Shown in pieces: positions 25,527 through 35,814 of a DNA stretch of 64,000 bases (position 1 is its first letter; each line of letters starts with the position of its first letter). A program made the position numbers and the translations under genes. Source of the DNA: Plazaster borealis. Its lineage: Eukaryota; Echinodermata; Asteroidea; Forcipulatida; Labidiasteridae. A model generated the notes under the pieces. The model saw nothing but the letters and a program-made list of their open reading frames with translations. It had not been told where the DNA came from and did no database searches. The stretch lies in assembly GCA_021014325.1 (NCBI GenBank), contig CM037470.1, positions 6,923,147 to 6,987,146 of the forward strand. Reading direction: 5' to 3'.

Positions 25527-28500
25527 ATGATTTAACATCCGCTTTGAGTATACGTGTATTCAATTTAAACCTTATAAGTATTGCATGCATCAACTGTTAG
25601 ACCAAGGTAGACTCTCTACCACTACAAACCTATATTTAAAAAAGGAAAACACTAAACAGTTAACATAGATACATTTTTTTTTATTACTAATTTAGGTCGG
25701 CTCCGCTTGCCCAAAATAGTAAGCAGTCCTGTGGGTGTGAGGCGCCATTCTTACAAACTGCAATGGGTTATGGGTAATCGTTTGAAGCAAGGCATGGCGG
25801 GATTTACACCTATTGATGACTACATACTGTCGTATTACGGTTGGTGGTATCAGGTAAAATAATAAGTATTGTTTGAACTGTAAGCCTGACGGAAATAATT
25901 TTCTTTAATTACTGTAATTAATTGAGAAAATAGAAATAACTGTTGCAAACTGCTTACCAACCAAGTGGTGGTATAAATGCAAAATACAGTTAATGGCCTG
26001 ACGTTTCGACCATAGCAGAGTCTTTCTCGAAGCCTATTGTGCTTCTTTGGTCTGTGACTTGCCTAACTGTGTGCATTTTAGGGTGAACAATCATGTAAAA
26101 TATGATTCATTGAAGTGCACTGCGTCAAAATACTTTCAAGTGCGTACTAAGCGCGTACAAGTGCTTGGAAGTTTTCAACAAGGGTGTGCGCAGAGCAGTC
26201 GTTTTTTTGATAGCCAATCAGTGTTTTTTTTCCCAGTGCTTCCCTTCAAGGAGTTAGTGACGTGAGGAGTATCGATATGGCGTGCTGCTCTTTTACCAAC
26301 TTAAATTAGGCCGTACAATTAGCGGTCAGCGCAATCATGATAGCGCCCTCTCTCTACCCAATGTCCTCGTTCCATGCATGTTTACACGCCACACCGTTCT
26401 TATAATATTTCACCTTTAAACTGAACACGTGATCTCCTCTCTACCAATCAGAATGGATTAATTGTCAAGATTATGAATAATCAGGGCATCATAGGGACTA
26501 ACCATAAAAACGAGCAAAGAATATTTTGCGTAATGTGATTTCGCATTATACCGATACAACATTTTCAGATCATTAATGTTTCTCTATCGTGAACAGGTTG
26601 CTTTGATTATAATATTGTAGAACACTGAACAAATTCAACGATTTATCAAAATCAAACTTGTCTTGCAGGAGCGGGAAGATGGCGGGACAGAAAAGGTGTA
26701 CTCTCATAGCAGAGACTCGCCTCTGGAGGTCGTTATTCCCCATGATCCAGATCTAAGCAGACAGGTGTATATTCTTCGGGACTTGAGGGCGAATGTCACT
26801 TACGAAGTCACCCTCAAGGGAATCAACAAATATGGAGATGGCGACAATGCGTCCTTTACGTTTTACACGTCACTGGGTAGGTATTCGTGTTTATTGAACC
26901 CTGCTTGCTTGGCAAGATCATCAAGCTCTTGACACTTGCTGGAATACAATTCGTCACCGACGCCACAAACTGACACACACCTTCCATACTATACGTTTTC
27001 CCCGCCAATTTCAACAAAATTCCATTCATTTTTACACCCGGTTCATTCAATTTCGTTTGGAAATGAATGCCCCGTTGAATCAGCATTCAACAGTCAAAAG
27101 GAGTAGTTCATTTTCACCAGAATTAACATTCACTGGTCAAATAAGATCATTGAATTTCATTAGGCCGCAAGACTTATTTCAATTTCGTAAAAGCCAGCAG
27201 CATTAGCTGGTCAACCATTCAATTTCATCAAGTGTAAATAGATTGTAGAAATTCAACTTAAAAATGGTCAAGAAAGTGTATTTTTGAATGCCTATGAATG
27301 AAATAGAATAACTAAAACGAATCTTAATGTGAAAAACGAAATAATGTGTGCGCGAAAGCAAAATTGAAAGCAATAACAGCTAAAAAGAACCCCTAGTTTT
27401 TGTGGATTAGGGGAAAACGCATGGATTTAAATGCGTGTTAATGAAATTAATATTTTTTGTTTATGCTGAAATTGGCCAGGAAAACCTATATTATTAAAAA
27501 TAGCAATCGAAGGAAACGATGTCTAAAGCTTAACGCCTTTCTGAACACCGCTATCCTTCAACATGTCAGATTGTTTTCAATTCTTATTTTTATTGGTACA
27601 CTTGATGCTTTTAATTTTAAATAATATGCAGCTTTTTTGAATTGTTAGCGTCCTAAATTAATAAGCAAAACAATAAGAAAGATTCGTGTTTAGTCCGTGA
27701 AACCGAAGTTTGAATTAAACAGACAATTTCAGTTTTCATGAAGTGACACGTTCCAATAATACAACACTACGGGTGTGTCACACTTCATAAATACAGAGGT
27801 CTGTGCACGTGCCACAGGTTCGTGTCAATTCGTGAAATCGTATTGTTCACATTGAACTTGGTGCCCGCTGTGCATTTCAATGGTAAATGGAACCTTCGTG
27901 TCAGTTCGTGAAAACGGAAATGTTCACTTTCTTACAAAAGTTGTAATGCATAATCACAGGAATACTACAAAAGTACAGCTCATGAACCTTTGAAACTTAA
28001 TGAAATTGTAGCCTTTATGAATTATTGTTTAAACAAATAAAACAATGAAACCTAAAAGAAGAAGAAGAAAATGCAAAAAGAAGAAAAGATTTAGGGTTTT
28101 GTACACAAGGTGTCATTTCGTGGCGTCAGTCAAACACAGAATAGAGCACCACTTAAAGTAGGTCGAACGAACAAAACAACACATTGGCCTCGACAAAACT
28201 CAATGGAAACTATAAACTAAAAACGGATATACGTCAGCAAGTTGAATTATTGAGCCTCAAGAAGATATTTGTTTTTGCTGTGTGACTGTTTATCGTACAC
28301 CCTTTTAAACATCATAATCACATTGTTTGTTTGTTTTTTTTGTTTTTCTGTTGCACAAAGTGCAAATTATGCATTTAAGATGACAACATCCTCACATAAT
28401 CTTTCACTCACTTTTCTTTCGTTGTTTTTGTTTGCGGCACTCATTTCACGTTTGCACCCATTACAGAGAAGCCATCTAGCACTGCACAAGGTAATTTGGT

Positions 28501-31470
28501 GTTTAATAAACGAACAAACCAACAACAGCAGGAGTAATGCTAGTTAAATGGTTCTACTTTTTTATGTATATAAAGGGAGTTTTCCCAAATTATTCTTTAG
28601 TCACGTTGCAATCTATTGATTCCTTTCCACGGTTCAAGAGGAATGTGAACAAACTTCCTTTTGCCTTAGCACATTTTCCTAGTTTTCGTGTAGCCCACAC
28701 CCTGAGTGCCTTCAAACTTTGGATGGTTTTAAGATAACACGAAAGTCAGTTGGGCAAAATCTGTAATTGTTTACAAATAACCAGCAACGGAGATCAAGTC
28801 TTATTCTCGGATTTTCTTTGTTGTTTTTTCATAAGTTTACTTGCATTATTTCACGGCTAAATTTAACCTTCCCAACAGTATGATATAAACTTAATAGCCA
28901 TAAACTAAGTTTAACTAAAGTATCTGAAGAAACAGAATCGCACAGAAGTGAAGTTCAATTATATCTTTGGGCCCAACTTTGCCCCGGAAGTTCGAATACG
29001 CGAGAGACGTGCAACCTATTGCCATGTGCTGGAAAATTCCATTGAAAAGAGAAGAAGAAGAAGGAATAAATACAGATTACAAGATTTTGTAGTGTCAATT
29101 TGTAATTCTTTTTTTCTTCCAAAACAAACCCCAGCCATTGATCCCCTTCCCTACATTGACGTCACACTCAGATACCTATGGTCCGCCATTTTGGAGTTAA
29201 ATTGCCAATGAAGGTATGGGGCGCGTCGCTATAAACTTCGCGCGTCGCCTTATAAGTGCGTATTGCAGAGTGACACAAACGGAGAAACTGACTCCCCAAA
29301 ATGGCGCCCCCAAGATTTATTTTTGTGATGACGTCAAGTAAATGAAGTCAATTGACTCGTTTAATACTTTATCAATCTTTAATCGGAACGGTAATATTCA
29401 TTTTGCATGTTTGTTTTGTTGATCGCACAAGCAACTTCTTCGTGGATACGTTTTGTTTGTTGATTGAGTAATTTCATCTTTATTGACCATAATTGACCAC
29501 ATGAGGGTGCTTTCATCAGGAAATGTATTGCACCACAATTGAATTTTCATCTTATTTTAACTACCAGTAAATTTCAATTTTAATTACTGACGGAATAGCC
29601 TACGAAAACGTAATAATTACACAAATGAAACAAACCCAAAACGTTTGTTTACTTGTTTTGCACCACGTGAAATTGGTCCACTTACGCCCTCACGCGGTCA
29701 AAAATACGGCAAATTATGTGTGGTTGCTTTTTTATTCTAAAAAATAATATTTATATTAAGATCAATCTAAATTTGGCTAACAACAACAACCCCCCCCCAT
29801 TTTTGTATGCGTTGAAGTCGGTGTAGGTACAGCACGATTTACTCACAACGGCATATTGAGGACCATTGAGGAATATTGACCATCGATTCAATGTTGTGTT
29901 TACAGTTATTACGACATTCAGTATGTACAAATGTTATGTTGTTGTTTGTAAACGTAAATAAGTAGAGATAAGTAACACTGCACTGAGCACGTTGCACGAA
30001 ACTTTATTTTCTTGTATGATCAAGAGATTTAAGATATTGTGAAGTAGATTTTATCATTTCTTCGTTATGTTTTGCACCTTATTTTATCTTTCTAATACAT
30101 TTTAAGGAAATATTAGCATAAATGGTAGCTCAAGCATAATAACAGTGTAGCATTTCCACAGCAAAAGAGTTGTGTAAAATACCTACATGCCTACAACCAA
30201 TCAAAATAATTTCCAATTGGCAAATGATTACCACAACAAACCCTCCACCAGATACGCAGTGCCAACTGTAGCATGTAAACTATATTCTACGGAGCTACAT
30301 CAGTGCCAAACACTAATAAGGTCAATAGAACGCCTTAGCATCAGCAAATCATCTTGGAGGGACAAAGCACAGCGAATTGTTTCAGGTAGCCGTCTTGAAA
30401 TGGTAAATTATCTCGTAAGTGGGACGACACTCTGGGAGCGTCGTAGGTAACTAAGTTCCCATTGTTAAACGGAATTGTTTCAAATGATCATGGTTACCTA
30501 CTGCGGCACAAATCTCCACCAATAATTCCGAGGAAAAGTGTTTTGTTGGCCATTTATTATAATAACCTGACTGCTGATATAAATTTACTGCTTTCTATCA
30601 TATCTTTGTAGTCAACTCTTGGGAAACAACACCATATCCTGTAACAAGAAAAACAGTCAAGCCGCAACGTAAGTTTCATTGACATTATCGAAGGGTTACT
30701 CTGGATCAACAACAGTCCAATGTTTAAAATTAATAGTTTTCTTTTAACTTGTTTTAGATAAAGAGGTTTTGGTTGATCTGCTCTTAGCCATTCGAGCCGT
30801 GGTTACAACAGGGACTGAGCAGTTTTACACTAAAAGCCATAACTTTCTCTAGTATACGCAGCACATGGGATGGCTTTACGTCCCGTTGGAATAATCGTTA
30901 AAGGGACACGTTGCCTTGGATCGGACGAGTTGGTATACAAAAAGCGTTAGTAACGCGTTTGTTATAAAATGCATACGGTTAGAAAGAAGTTATAAAAGTA
31001 GAATACAATGATCCACACAAATATGCCTCGAAATTGCGTGGTTTTCCTTTTCCTTTGCGAACTAACACGGTCGGCCATTTTGTGGAGTCAAAAATTTGAC
31101 TCCACAAAATGGCCGACCGTGTTTGTTCACGATGTAAAAATAAAAAAATATGCATTTTATAACAAACGGTTAAATAGCTTTTTATGGACCAACTTGCCCG
31201 ATCCAAGGCAACGTGTCCCTTAAGTGTCTTGCTAAAAAAGGACATGTGTAAACAAGAAACGAACAGAAATGAAATAAAAGCAAAAACAAAAGCACCGTGT
31301 ATCCAATGTCATCACTCAGCTAAACCGTATTGATATTTAATAGTTTTGTTTATTTTCCCCCAACAGAATCGCTCAGATTATGGGCAAATGCTGGACCGGC
31401 TCTATTCATTACTTGCAGACAAACCTATATTCTCACAGCGTCACTCCTATCAATCATCGTATTGCTGTAG
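13535..31470 (+). CDS. Ig/FN3 cell-adhesion protein, GPI-anchored type (11 exons, 5' end missing)
   Basis: Eleven exons join with matching phases: 13535-13678, 14700-14879, 15575-15707, 17257-17417, 18392-18554, 24998-25098, 25696-25853, 26669-26876, 28467-28490, 30612-30668 and 31367-31470. The 1,433 nt give 476 residues and a stop. Order: Ig1 (about residues 1-108; Cys26, Trp39, Cys89), Ig2 (109-206; Cys143, Trp155, Cys185), Ig3 (207-294; Cys229, Trp241, Cys277), FN3 (295-415), a Ser/Thr/Pro stalk (416-443), and a hydrophobic C-terminus with no cytoplasmic tail, as in a GPI signal. Three Ig plus one FN3 plus GPI is the Wrapper-type arrangement of neural adhesion proteins; orthology is not shown. 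The signal-peptide exon was not found and should end in phase 1. An expected role is extracellular homophilic or heterophilic adhesion. Confidence 0.8.
13829..13930. mobile_element. LINE/SINE 3' tail with (ATA)n, in intron 1
   Basis: An (AAT)n run is followed by ATTTATATAGCGCC and, further on, GGCGCTTACAG, the typical 3' end of CR1/L2-type retroelements read on the opposite strand. No coding part is visible. Confidence 0.5.
14086..14150. repeat. tandem duplication of ~33 bp in intron 1
   Basis: The unit containing ACAGCCCAGCTGTGACCACT is present twice, head to tail, without differences that I can see. Confidence 0.75.
14328..14440 (+). mobile_element. tRNA-derived SINE, copy 2, in intron 1
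   Basis: TAGCTCATTTGGTAGAG resembles a tRNA box A and GGTCCCGAGTCC a decayed box B; the CTCTAGTAA and TTTCTTTGTTCAAC body matches copy 1 at 9255-9365. Confidence 0.6.
14700..14879 (+). CDS. Ig1, second half
   Basis: Acceptor TTTTCTCCCAG, donor GTCG|GTAAGA, phase 1 at both ends. Encodes the D-G strands with RFRIE, NLRI and the signature DDEGVYAC (Cys89), pairing with Cys26 of the previous exon. Confidence 0.85.
15575..15707 (+). CDS. Ig2, first half
   Basis: Acceptor GTTTTGAACAG, donor CCCTT|GTATGG (a weaker donor). Ends in phase 2. Encodes VILSC (Cys143) and GSPKP before the join. The phase match to the exon at 17257 restores KPFVSW, normal for a C2/I-set Ig domain. Confidence 0.75.
15821..16064. 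mobile_element. GGGTCA-rich MITE, copy 3, in intron 3
   Basis: The ends GCACTCAAAAACCTC and GAGGTTTTAGAGTTTGC are inverted repeats, continued inward by CGGGTCAGAACTGAC and GTCAATTCTGACCCG. Same family as 258-470 and 3391-3673. Confidence 0.75.
16156..16584 (+). mobile_element. tRNA-derived SINE with (ATT)n tail, in intron 3
   Basis: A tRNA-Leu/Ser-like head carries box A TGGCCGAGCGG (16160-16170) and box B GGTTCGAATCC (16219-16229). It is followed by a ~300-bp body with GATGGGACGTTAAGCCG and ends in about ten ATT units. This is a well-preserved SINE2-type element of a kind I recall from marine deuterostomes. Same orientation as the host gene. Confidence 0.85.
17257..17417 (+). CDS. Ig2, second half
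   Basis: Acceptor TTTTCGCTTCCCAG, donor CAAT|GTAAGT. Starts in phase 2 and ends in phase 1. Encodes VSW (Trp155), STLKILNV and a variant of the F-strand signature, GGLFKC, with Phe in place of Tyr before Cys185. Confidence 0.85.
17853..17907. repeat. short tandem repeat, ~15-bp unit
   Basis: Four imperfect copies of a unit like ATATCGACAGATAAT, head to tail, in intron 4. Confidence 0.8.
18392..18554 (+). CDS. Ig3, first half
   Basis: Acceptor CTTTTTTCCAG, donor ACAAA|GTACGT. Phase 1 to phase 2. Encodes QLQCNV (Cys229), a ARPPA turn and the TWIKDD strand (Trp241). An extra Cys219 ten residues before Cys229 is unpaired within the domain. Confidence 0.8.
19250..19853. repeat. GC-rich minisatellite (GGGCAGCC...CCCGCC)
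   Basis: About ten variants of a unit built from GGGGCAGCCGTGGAAGACTC and TTCCCGCC, some with an inserted AAATAATACCA. Higher-order units near 77 bp repeat several times. It interrupts the long intron 5 and generates open frames on both strands that are not genes. Confidence 0.9.
19854..19899 (+). repeat. C-tract then A-tract
   Basis: Thirteen C, then AT, then about 31 A, directly after the minisatellite. In reverse complement this is the T-then-G pattern seen at 781-830 and 62210-62247. Confidence 0.85.
20000..24600. other. intron 5 interior, no recognised feature
   Basis: AT-rich sequence inside the longest intron of the + strand Ig gene. I found no exon that would keep the Ig3 frame and no clear transposon. 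Short frames here have no domain or splice support. Confidence 0.5.
24700..24945. repeat. (CAAA)n-rich microsatellite
   Basis: AACAAACAAAC runs are interrupted by CACCCCAAC words. A similar composite lies at 59480-59605, in an intron of the - strand Ig gene. Confidence 0.9.
24998..25098 (+). CDS. Ig3, second half
   Basis: Acceptor TATTTCATTTTAG, donor AGTG|GTAAGT. Phase 2 to phase 1. Encodes LVIVSV and the canonical DYGVYKC (Cys277), then the ATNILGTTED turn. Confidence 0.85.
25135..25526. repeat. (GTT)n/(GCT)n microsatellite with duplicated block structure
   Basis: About 390 bp of GTT triplets with GCT runs and single ATT, ACT and GGT triplets. The order of interruptions (ATT-GTT-ACT-GCT run, GTT run, GCT run, GTT-GGT, GTT run, GCT run) occurs twice, so a ~190-bp block has duplicated. 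It starts about 37 bp after the exon 6 donor. Poly-Val, poly-Leu, poly-Cys, poly-Asn and poly-Thr frames are artefacts. Confidence 0.95.
25696..25853 (+). CDS. FN3 domain, first half
   Basis: Acceptor TACTAATTTAG, donor TCAG|GTAAAA. Phase 1 to phase 0. Encodes an LPKIVSSP start, the B-strand KLQW (Trp317) and DDYILSYY of the C strand, the usual FN3 pattern. Confidence 0.8.
25945..26045. mobile_element. retroelement terminal fragment (GACGTTTCGACC type)
   Basis: TGGCCTGACGTTTCGACC, then AGCAGAGTCTTTCTCGAAG, is a motif I associate with ends of Penelope-like elements and related repeats in marine animals. No coding part is present. Family assignment is from memory and tentative. Confidence 0.35.
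26669..26876 (+). CDS. FN3 domain, second half
   Basis: Acceptor AACTTGTCTTGCAG, donor CTGG|GTAGGT. Phase 0 to phase 1. Encodes a charged EREDGG loop, then LRANVTYEVTLKGIN and the closing KYGDGDNAS, matching the E-G strands of FN3 including the conserved Tyr. Confidence 0.85.
27293..27505. repeat. dispersed repeat, copy 1
   Basis: Matches 44744-44940 in the same orientation over blocks such as AAACGAATCT, GAAATTGGCC and GGAAAACC. Family unknown, non-coding. Confidence 0.6.
28467..28490 (+). CDS. stalk micro-exon 1
   Basis: 24 nt between acceptor CACCCATTACAG and donor CAAG|GTAATT. Phase 1 to phase 1. Adds EKPSSTAQ, a short Ser/Thr/Pro linker. It fits frame and context, but is short enough that a transcript is needed to be sure. 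Confidence 0.5.
30612..30668 (+). CDS. stalk exon 2
   Basis: 57 nt between acceptor CATATCTTTGTAG and donor CAAC|GTAAGT. Phase 1 to phase 1. Encodes a stop-free Thr/Pro/Val/Lys-rich linker suited to an O-glycosylated stalk. Confidence 0.6.
30898..31223. mobile_element. TTAA palindromic MITE (ACACGTTGCCTTGGAT family), intact copy, in intron 10
   Basis: Starts TTAAAGGGACACGTTGCCTT and ends AAGGCAACGTGTCCCTTAA: long terminal inverted repeats with a TTAA target, as used by piggyBac-type transposases. The centre is a 60-bp palindrome (31064-31123). Degenerate relatives are at 2326-2596 and 34440-34775. No transposase. Confidence 0.9.
31064..31123. repeat. 60-bp perfect palindrome at MITE centre
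   Basis: Two ~29-base halves, beginning AACACGGTCGGCCATTTTGT and returning as its reverse complement, with almost no loop. It can form a cruciform, or a long hairpin in the pre-mRNA of the host gene. Confidence 0.9.
31367..31470 (+). CDS. last exon: GPI-anchor-like C-terminus
   Basis: Acceptor TTTTCCCCCAACAG. The first two bases complete a Gln codon, 33 codons follow, then TAG at 31468-31470. The WANAGPA segment offers small residues for a GPI attachment site, and the chain ends in the hydrophobic TYILTASLLSIIVLL with nothing after it, which fits a GPI signal better than a transmembrane receptor. Confidence 0.7.
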
Positions 31471-31658
31471 TAAAGCTGGTCACTGACAGGCTCTGAATTA
31501 GCATTCAACACGTATCATTGGTTGAATTTACAGGCACAAGGGTGACTTCCCAAGCTTGATCAACTCAAACGAATGTACTGCCTGTAGACTGTGCAAGTCT
31601 CTCGCGTATCAGAACGAGAAAACACGTCAAACGAAGAATTATTATATTTGTTTTCTGA

Positions 31659-31664
31659 AATAAA
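31659..31664 (+). terminator. polyadenylation signal AATAAA
   Basis: AATAAA about 190 bp after the stop codon of the + strand Ig gene, followed by a GT-rich stretch. Likely 3' end of the transcript near 31.68 kb. Confidence 0.5.
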
Positions 31665-32844
31665 ATCGTTGTTTTAAATTATATCTAATGACAAAATCTG
31701 AACGACCAAAATACTCATTACAATTTGTATAAAATTACTTTTAGCTTTTGTAATAAATACACAAATAATGAGTTAATTATTATTGAAACAAAATTAAAAC
31801 TCTGGGACAAAGATGCTTATTTGATCTTAACTTTAAAAAAAACACTTACGCGAATTCTTGATGGTCACACGGGCGTAAATTTAACGCATTTTATAGAGGA
31901 CGCTGATGCCTCAACAGCCTTATAATGCAACGAAAAGGTTTCGCGTTGCAATTACAGCATCTTGCGATTATCATCGCGCATCCAAAAACAAGCGTTTACA
32001 TAAGTTTTGTGATCGGAGGTAAGCAAAAAATTCTTATTTTTTGGGCAGTTACCGGAAGCTGAGGTCAAGTTTAATTCTCGGGTTTTCTTCGTTATATTTT
32101 TGAATTGATTTAACTTTCGTATTTTGTATTGCTAAGTATTAGGCCTACATTCCCAACAACATATATAATGTTCATGGTCATAAAGTACGTTAAACTAAAA
32201 TAATTGACGAAACAAAATGTCGCCCACGTAAAACTCCATAGATTGGGACCTAAAGCCGTGAAAAGCTACGGCAAATCTGGTACCAGGCTGTGTAATAAAT
32301 CCAAAGACACTTTAAACACTAAATTGCATAATAGACTTTGATAGCACCCTATCCCTGTGATTAATACAGAATTGTATAATACATAGCAAGCTTAAGCCTA
32401 TACTGTAAATAATAACTTAATAACCATTGTCAATGTTTCGGCAGGTATCGAAACGATTTTAGATGCTAGGAAATCAAACTGCTGTTGTAAATGTATGATC
32501 TGTGTGTGACAATAAACAATAGTTGCAGCGGCAATAACGCTATTGTGTTTTAATTGTCATCACACAAACAATAAAACAATCCAATGGTTTCGTCACCATT
32601 TTCACGATGTGACAAATCCGGCCACGCTTAAAAAATATAAATAAAATAAAGATAAAAAAGGCGCGGAGTTTAAAACACTATTTACCTACATTTTCTTAAC
32701 CTTTTAGATTGGTAGTAATCGTCACATCGTGAAAACGTTGACAAAACAATTAGATATTAACTTATTTAAAATCCTCAAGCGAGGAAAGGTTGCAACGCCT
32801 CCGTGGTATGTTGTCAGCACTTGATTCCAAGCTCTTCCTATAGG

Positions 32845-33219
32845 TTAAAGGCACTGGACACGTTTGGTAATTGTCAAAGACCAGTGTTCTCATTTGGTGT
32901 ATCCCAACATATGCATAAAATAACAAGCCTGTGAAAATTTGGGCTCAATTGGTCATCGAAGTTGCAAGAAAATGATGAAAGAAGAAAAACACCCTTGTTG
33001 TATAAATTTGTGTGCTTTCAGATAGGAATAAAGGCTTCTTGCAAGAAGTTTTTCATTATTTTAGTGAGAAATTACCTCTTTCTCAAAAACTACATTACTT
33101 CAGAGGGAGTCGTTTCTTACAATGTTTTATACTAAAACAGCTCTCTATTGCTCGTTACCAAGTCAGTTTTTATGCTAATAATATTTTGAGTAATTACCAA
33201 ACGTGTACAGTGCCTTTAA
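32845..33219. mobile_element. TTAA MITE (GGCACTGGACACGTTTGG family)
   Basis: Starts TTAAAGGCACTGGACACGTT and ends AACGTGTACAGTGCCTTTAA, forming inverted repeats flanked by TTAA. The body has paired segments (CAAGAAAATGATGAAAGAAG, CTTCAGAGGGAGTCG, GCTCGTTACCAAG) that I recall as highly repetitive in sea-star genomes. No transposase frame. Confidence 0.85.
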
Positions 33220-34439
33220 GAGGGTTTGTTTGGCATTTGTTTTACAATTTGTTTTATTCTAAGTGTGTTGTTTATGTGTCCAGTTTTTTCCTGAGTTAAT
33301 TTAAACTTATTCGTTTGCTTATTTAACCATATGATTATAAGTTTATCTATAAATAAAAATGCCGAATGAAAATTATTGTGCAGCTCAATAAATTCAACAT
33401 AATAGTTGCAAACGTTTTACCAATTTACTCTTTTCGACAGGTATCAATTAAGATTGATATCGTTATTAGAAAAAACGTGACATGAAAATTAACGTTTTGT
33501 GTGTGTTTATAATTAGTTTTCAATAACCAAGTGACGGATCAGTCAAAATAGAAATACATTAGTAAATCAGTTTTTGTCGATGTTAAAATTTGCTCCCACT
33601 TTCATTACCCATAAAAGGAAACAGCTTCGTAAATGTCACTAACTTGCCTGATCTGCGAATACCTAGGTTTGCAGTTTCGTATTTTTGAAGGCTTGGATAG
33701 CGCTGGCACTCTTTGCATTAAGTTCAGGAATAACCCGTGAAAGAAGACGCAATAATAAACAAAATTGACAGTCGTGTAATGATTAAGAATCCTTGCAGAG
33801 TGAGGGCCGTTGTCAGCATGTGTCTTAACCAAATTATACAAACTGGTTAGCTTATACTACCAACATATCCTAACCATGCAGGACCATGCCACACGTCCTA
33901 GAGGGGGGTGTCAATCAACAGGGGTATGTGATTTTGTTAGGAGGGGACAGGATCCTTTGTGTACAAAATCGGTTTGTAATTGTCAATGGTAGATGAAACA
34001 AAATTATAAAACTTCATTAAAACATAAATAAAATATACAAACATTATTGTCTCTCTTGCAATTTGAAGTCAATCATTTTTGTCAGAGGGTGTAACATAAT
34101 CCGAGGGGAAAACGTTCGATGTAAATCAAAGTATGTAACCAAAGCTAGGTAATAACAATGCTTTATTGTCCTAACATTATTTACTAACATTTCTGTCTCC
34201 CCCTTACCTTAATTATTTTTAATTTGAGCAATTATTTTTATAATCTTTGTTAATTATTAGTATAATTGTTTTCAGAATTCTGAAAAAACGTATTAAAAAG
34301 AATTAATGGGGACAGACATGTTACAACCTTGAACTGCATGGATTCATATTTCCTGAATAAACGGATATTAATTTTTATTTCATGTAAGTTATGCTTAAAT
34401 CTCTATGTCCTCGTCATGCGTATTGCGTAGTGTGGAATT

Positions 34440-34775
34440 CTGGTTGGAAACATGATTTAAAAGTAGAATAGGGCTTAATGATCCATACAAAAATATGCCT
34501 CAAAATAGTTGTCTTTCTTTTACTTCGTGAACTAACACGGTCCACCATTTTGTAAAACCACAATTTTGACTCCAAAAACTGGCAGACCATATTAGTTCAG
34601 GAAAACTAATTATGGAAAGGAAAACCACACAATTTTGAGGCATATTATTTTGTCTGGATCAATATACTCTTCTCGTTAAACATCTGTTCAACAATATTCT
34701 TTTTCACAACGAACGCTTTCAAACGCTTTTGATAGACCACAGCGCCCAATCAAAGGCAACGTTTCCCTTTTCCGT
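34440..34775. mobile_element. TTAA palindromic MITE family, degenerate copy
   Basis: Contains CTAACACGGTCCACCATTTTGT, a weak palindromic partner (GACTCCAAAAACTGGCAGACC) and a terminal CAAAGGCAACGTTTCCCTTT. Corresponds to 30898-31223 but lacks a clean left end. Confidence 0.6.
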
Positions 34776-35814
34776 TTCACGCATTGCGCGATACGCATTT
34801 AATACGCAAAACGCATGACGGACACATGGATTTATTACACAGTAAATTTGGGAACGAATGGAAGGATTAAATAAATAGATTATAAATCCGCATTTTCTGA
34901 TTAAATGTTGATATGATTTGTTAAAATGAATTTCAGACACTCACATTCTTTCCTGCATTATTAGCATTGTAAGAAGTTGGGTGAACGGAATTAAACTGAT
35001 TTAACCAAAACTACAACAATTGAATCTCTTTCATTTTTCGATGCGACACATTCAAATCAATGTTATTTATTTTATATATTTAGTTGTTTCAATTGTATTT
35101 ATTTAGTTATTCACTTTTTGGGGGAGATATAAAAGTAATGTTCTTAAAAACACATCATTTTGTCTCTTTAAAAATATTTTCAGGCAATTGCCATTGTGAT
35201 AAGATGACGCAAAATACGAAACGAAAAGTGTTCATTAAATATATTGGTGATATTTGCTTCACTTTCTTTAAACCAGGAAGTTTACAGGATTATGGTATGT
35301 TGTGTTTGCATACTGGTCTCCCTGTATTCGTTTTAATATAACTCAACAATTATCATAATTATCAATATCGTTTTGCATGAAAGGACGATGGTAAACGTAT
35401 CACCCAGACATCTATTCATTCACGGTTAACAAATTTATATATTATTTTGTTTTAAACAGTTATAGTCTTAAAAAAATACCACATTTCGTGGTCTTTACTG
35501 TGGAAAGAGGAAACTTGCTTTGCTCAATGCAAATAGTCAATGATATTGCTTTATTAAAGTTAACAATTGGCATGTACAAACTAAACTATACCAGGATTAA
35601 CTTTGTTTGGGCACATGCCGTGATATTATAATCCTAACCGAGAGAGGATATACGCACGTTCTAATAGGGTTTTCGTTAAAAGGCATTGGATTGGGATAAG
35701 TTACATACCATCGTGTACCTTATTAAATTCATTAGTATGAAAAACACATTTTTGTTACTGTGACGTCATCAAAAGTCAAATTACGGTAATTCAAAGCTTT
35801 ATTTAGTTAATCTT

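Noticed and set aside
24969..25600. Long poly-Cys, poly-Val, poly-Leu, poly-Asn and poly-Thr frames
   Set aside because: All come from the GTT/GCT microsatellite; only the exon 24998-25098 is coding, in the adhesion gene frame.
29100..29210. CCCCAG followed by an open stretch, considered as an extra stalk exon
   Set aside because: No donor in a usable phase, and the flanking exons already join in frame.
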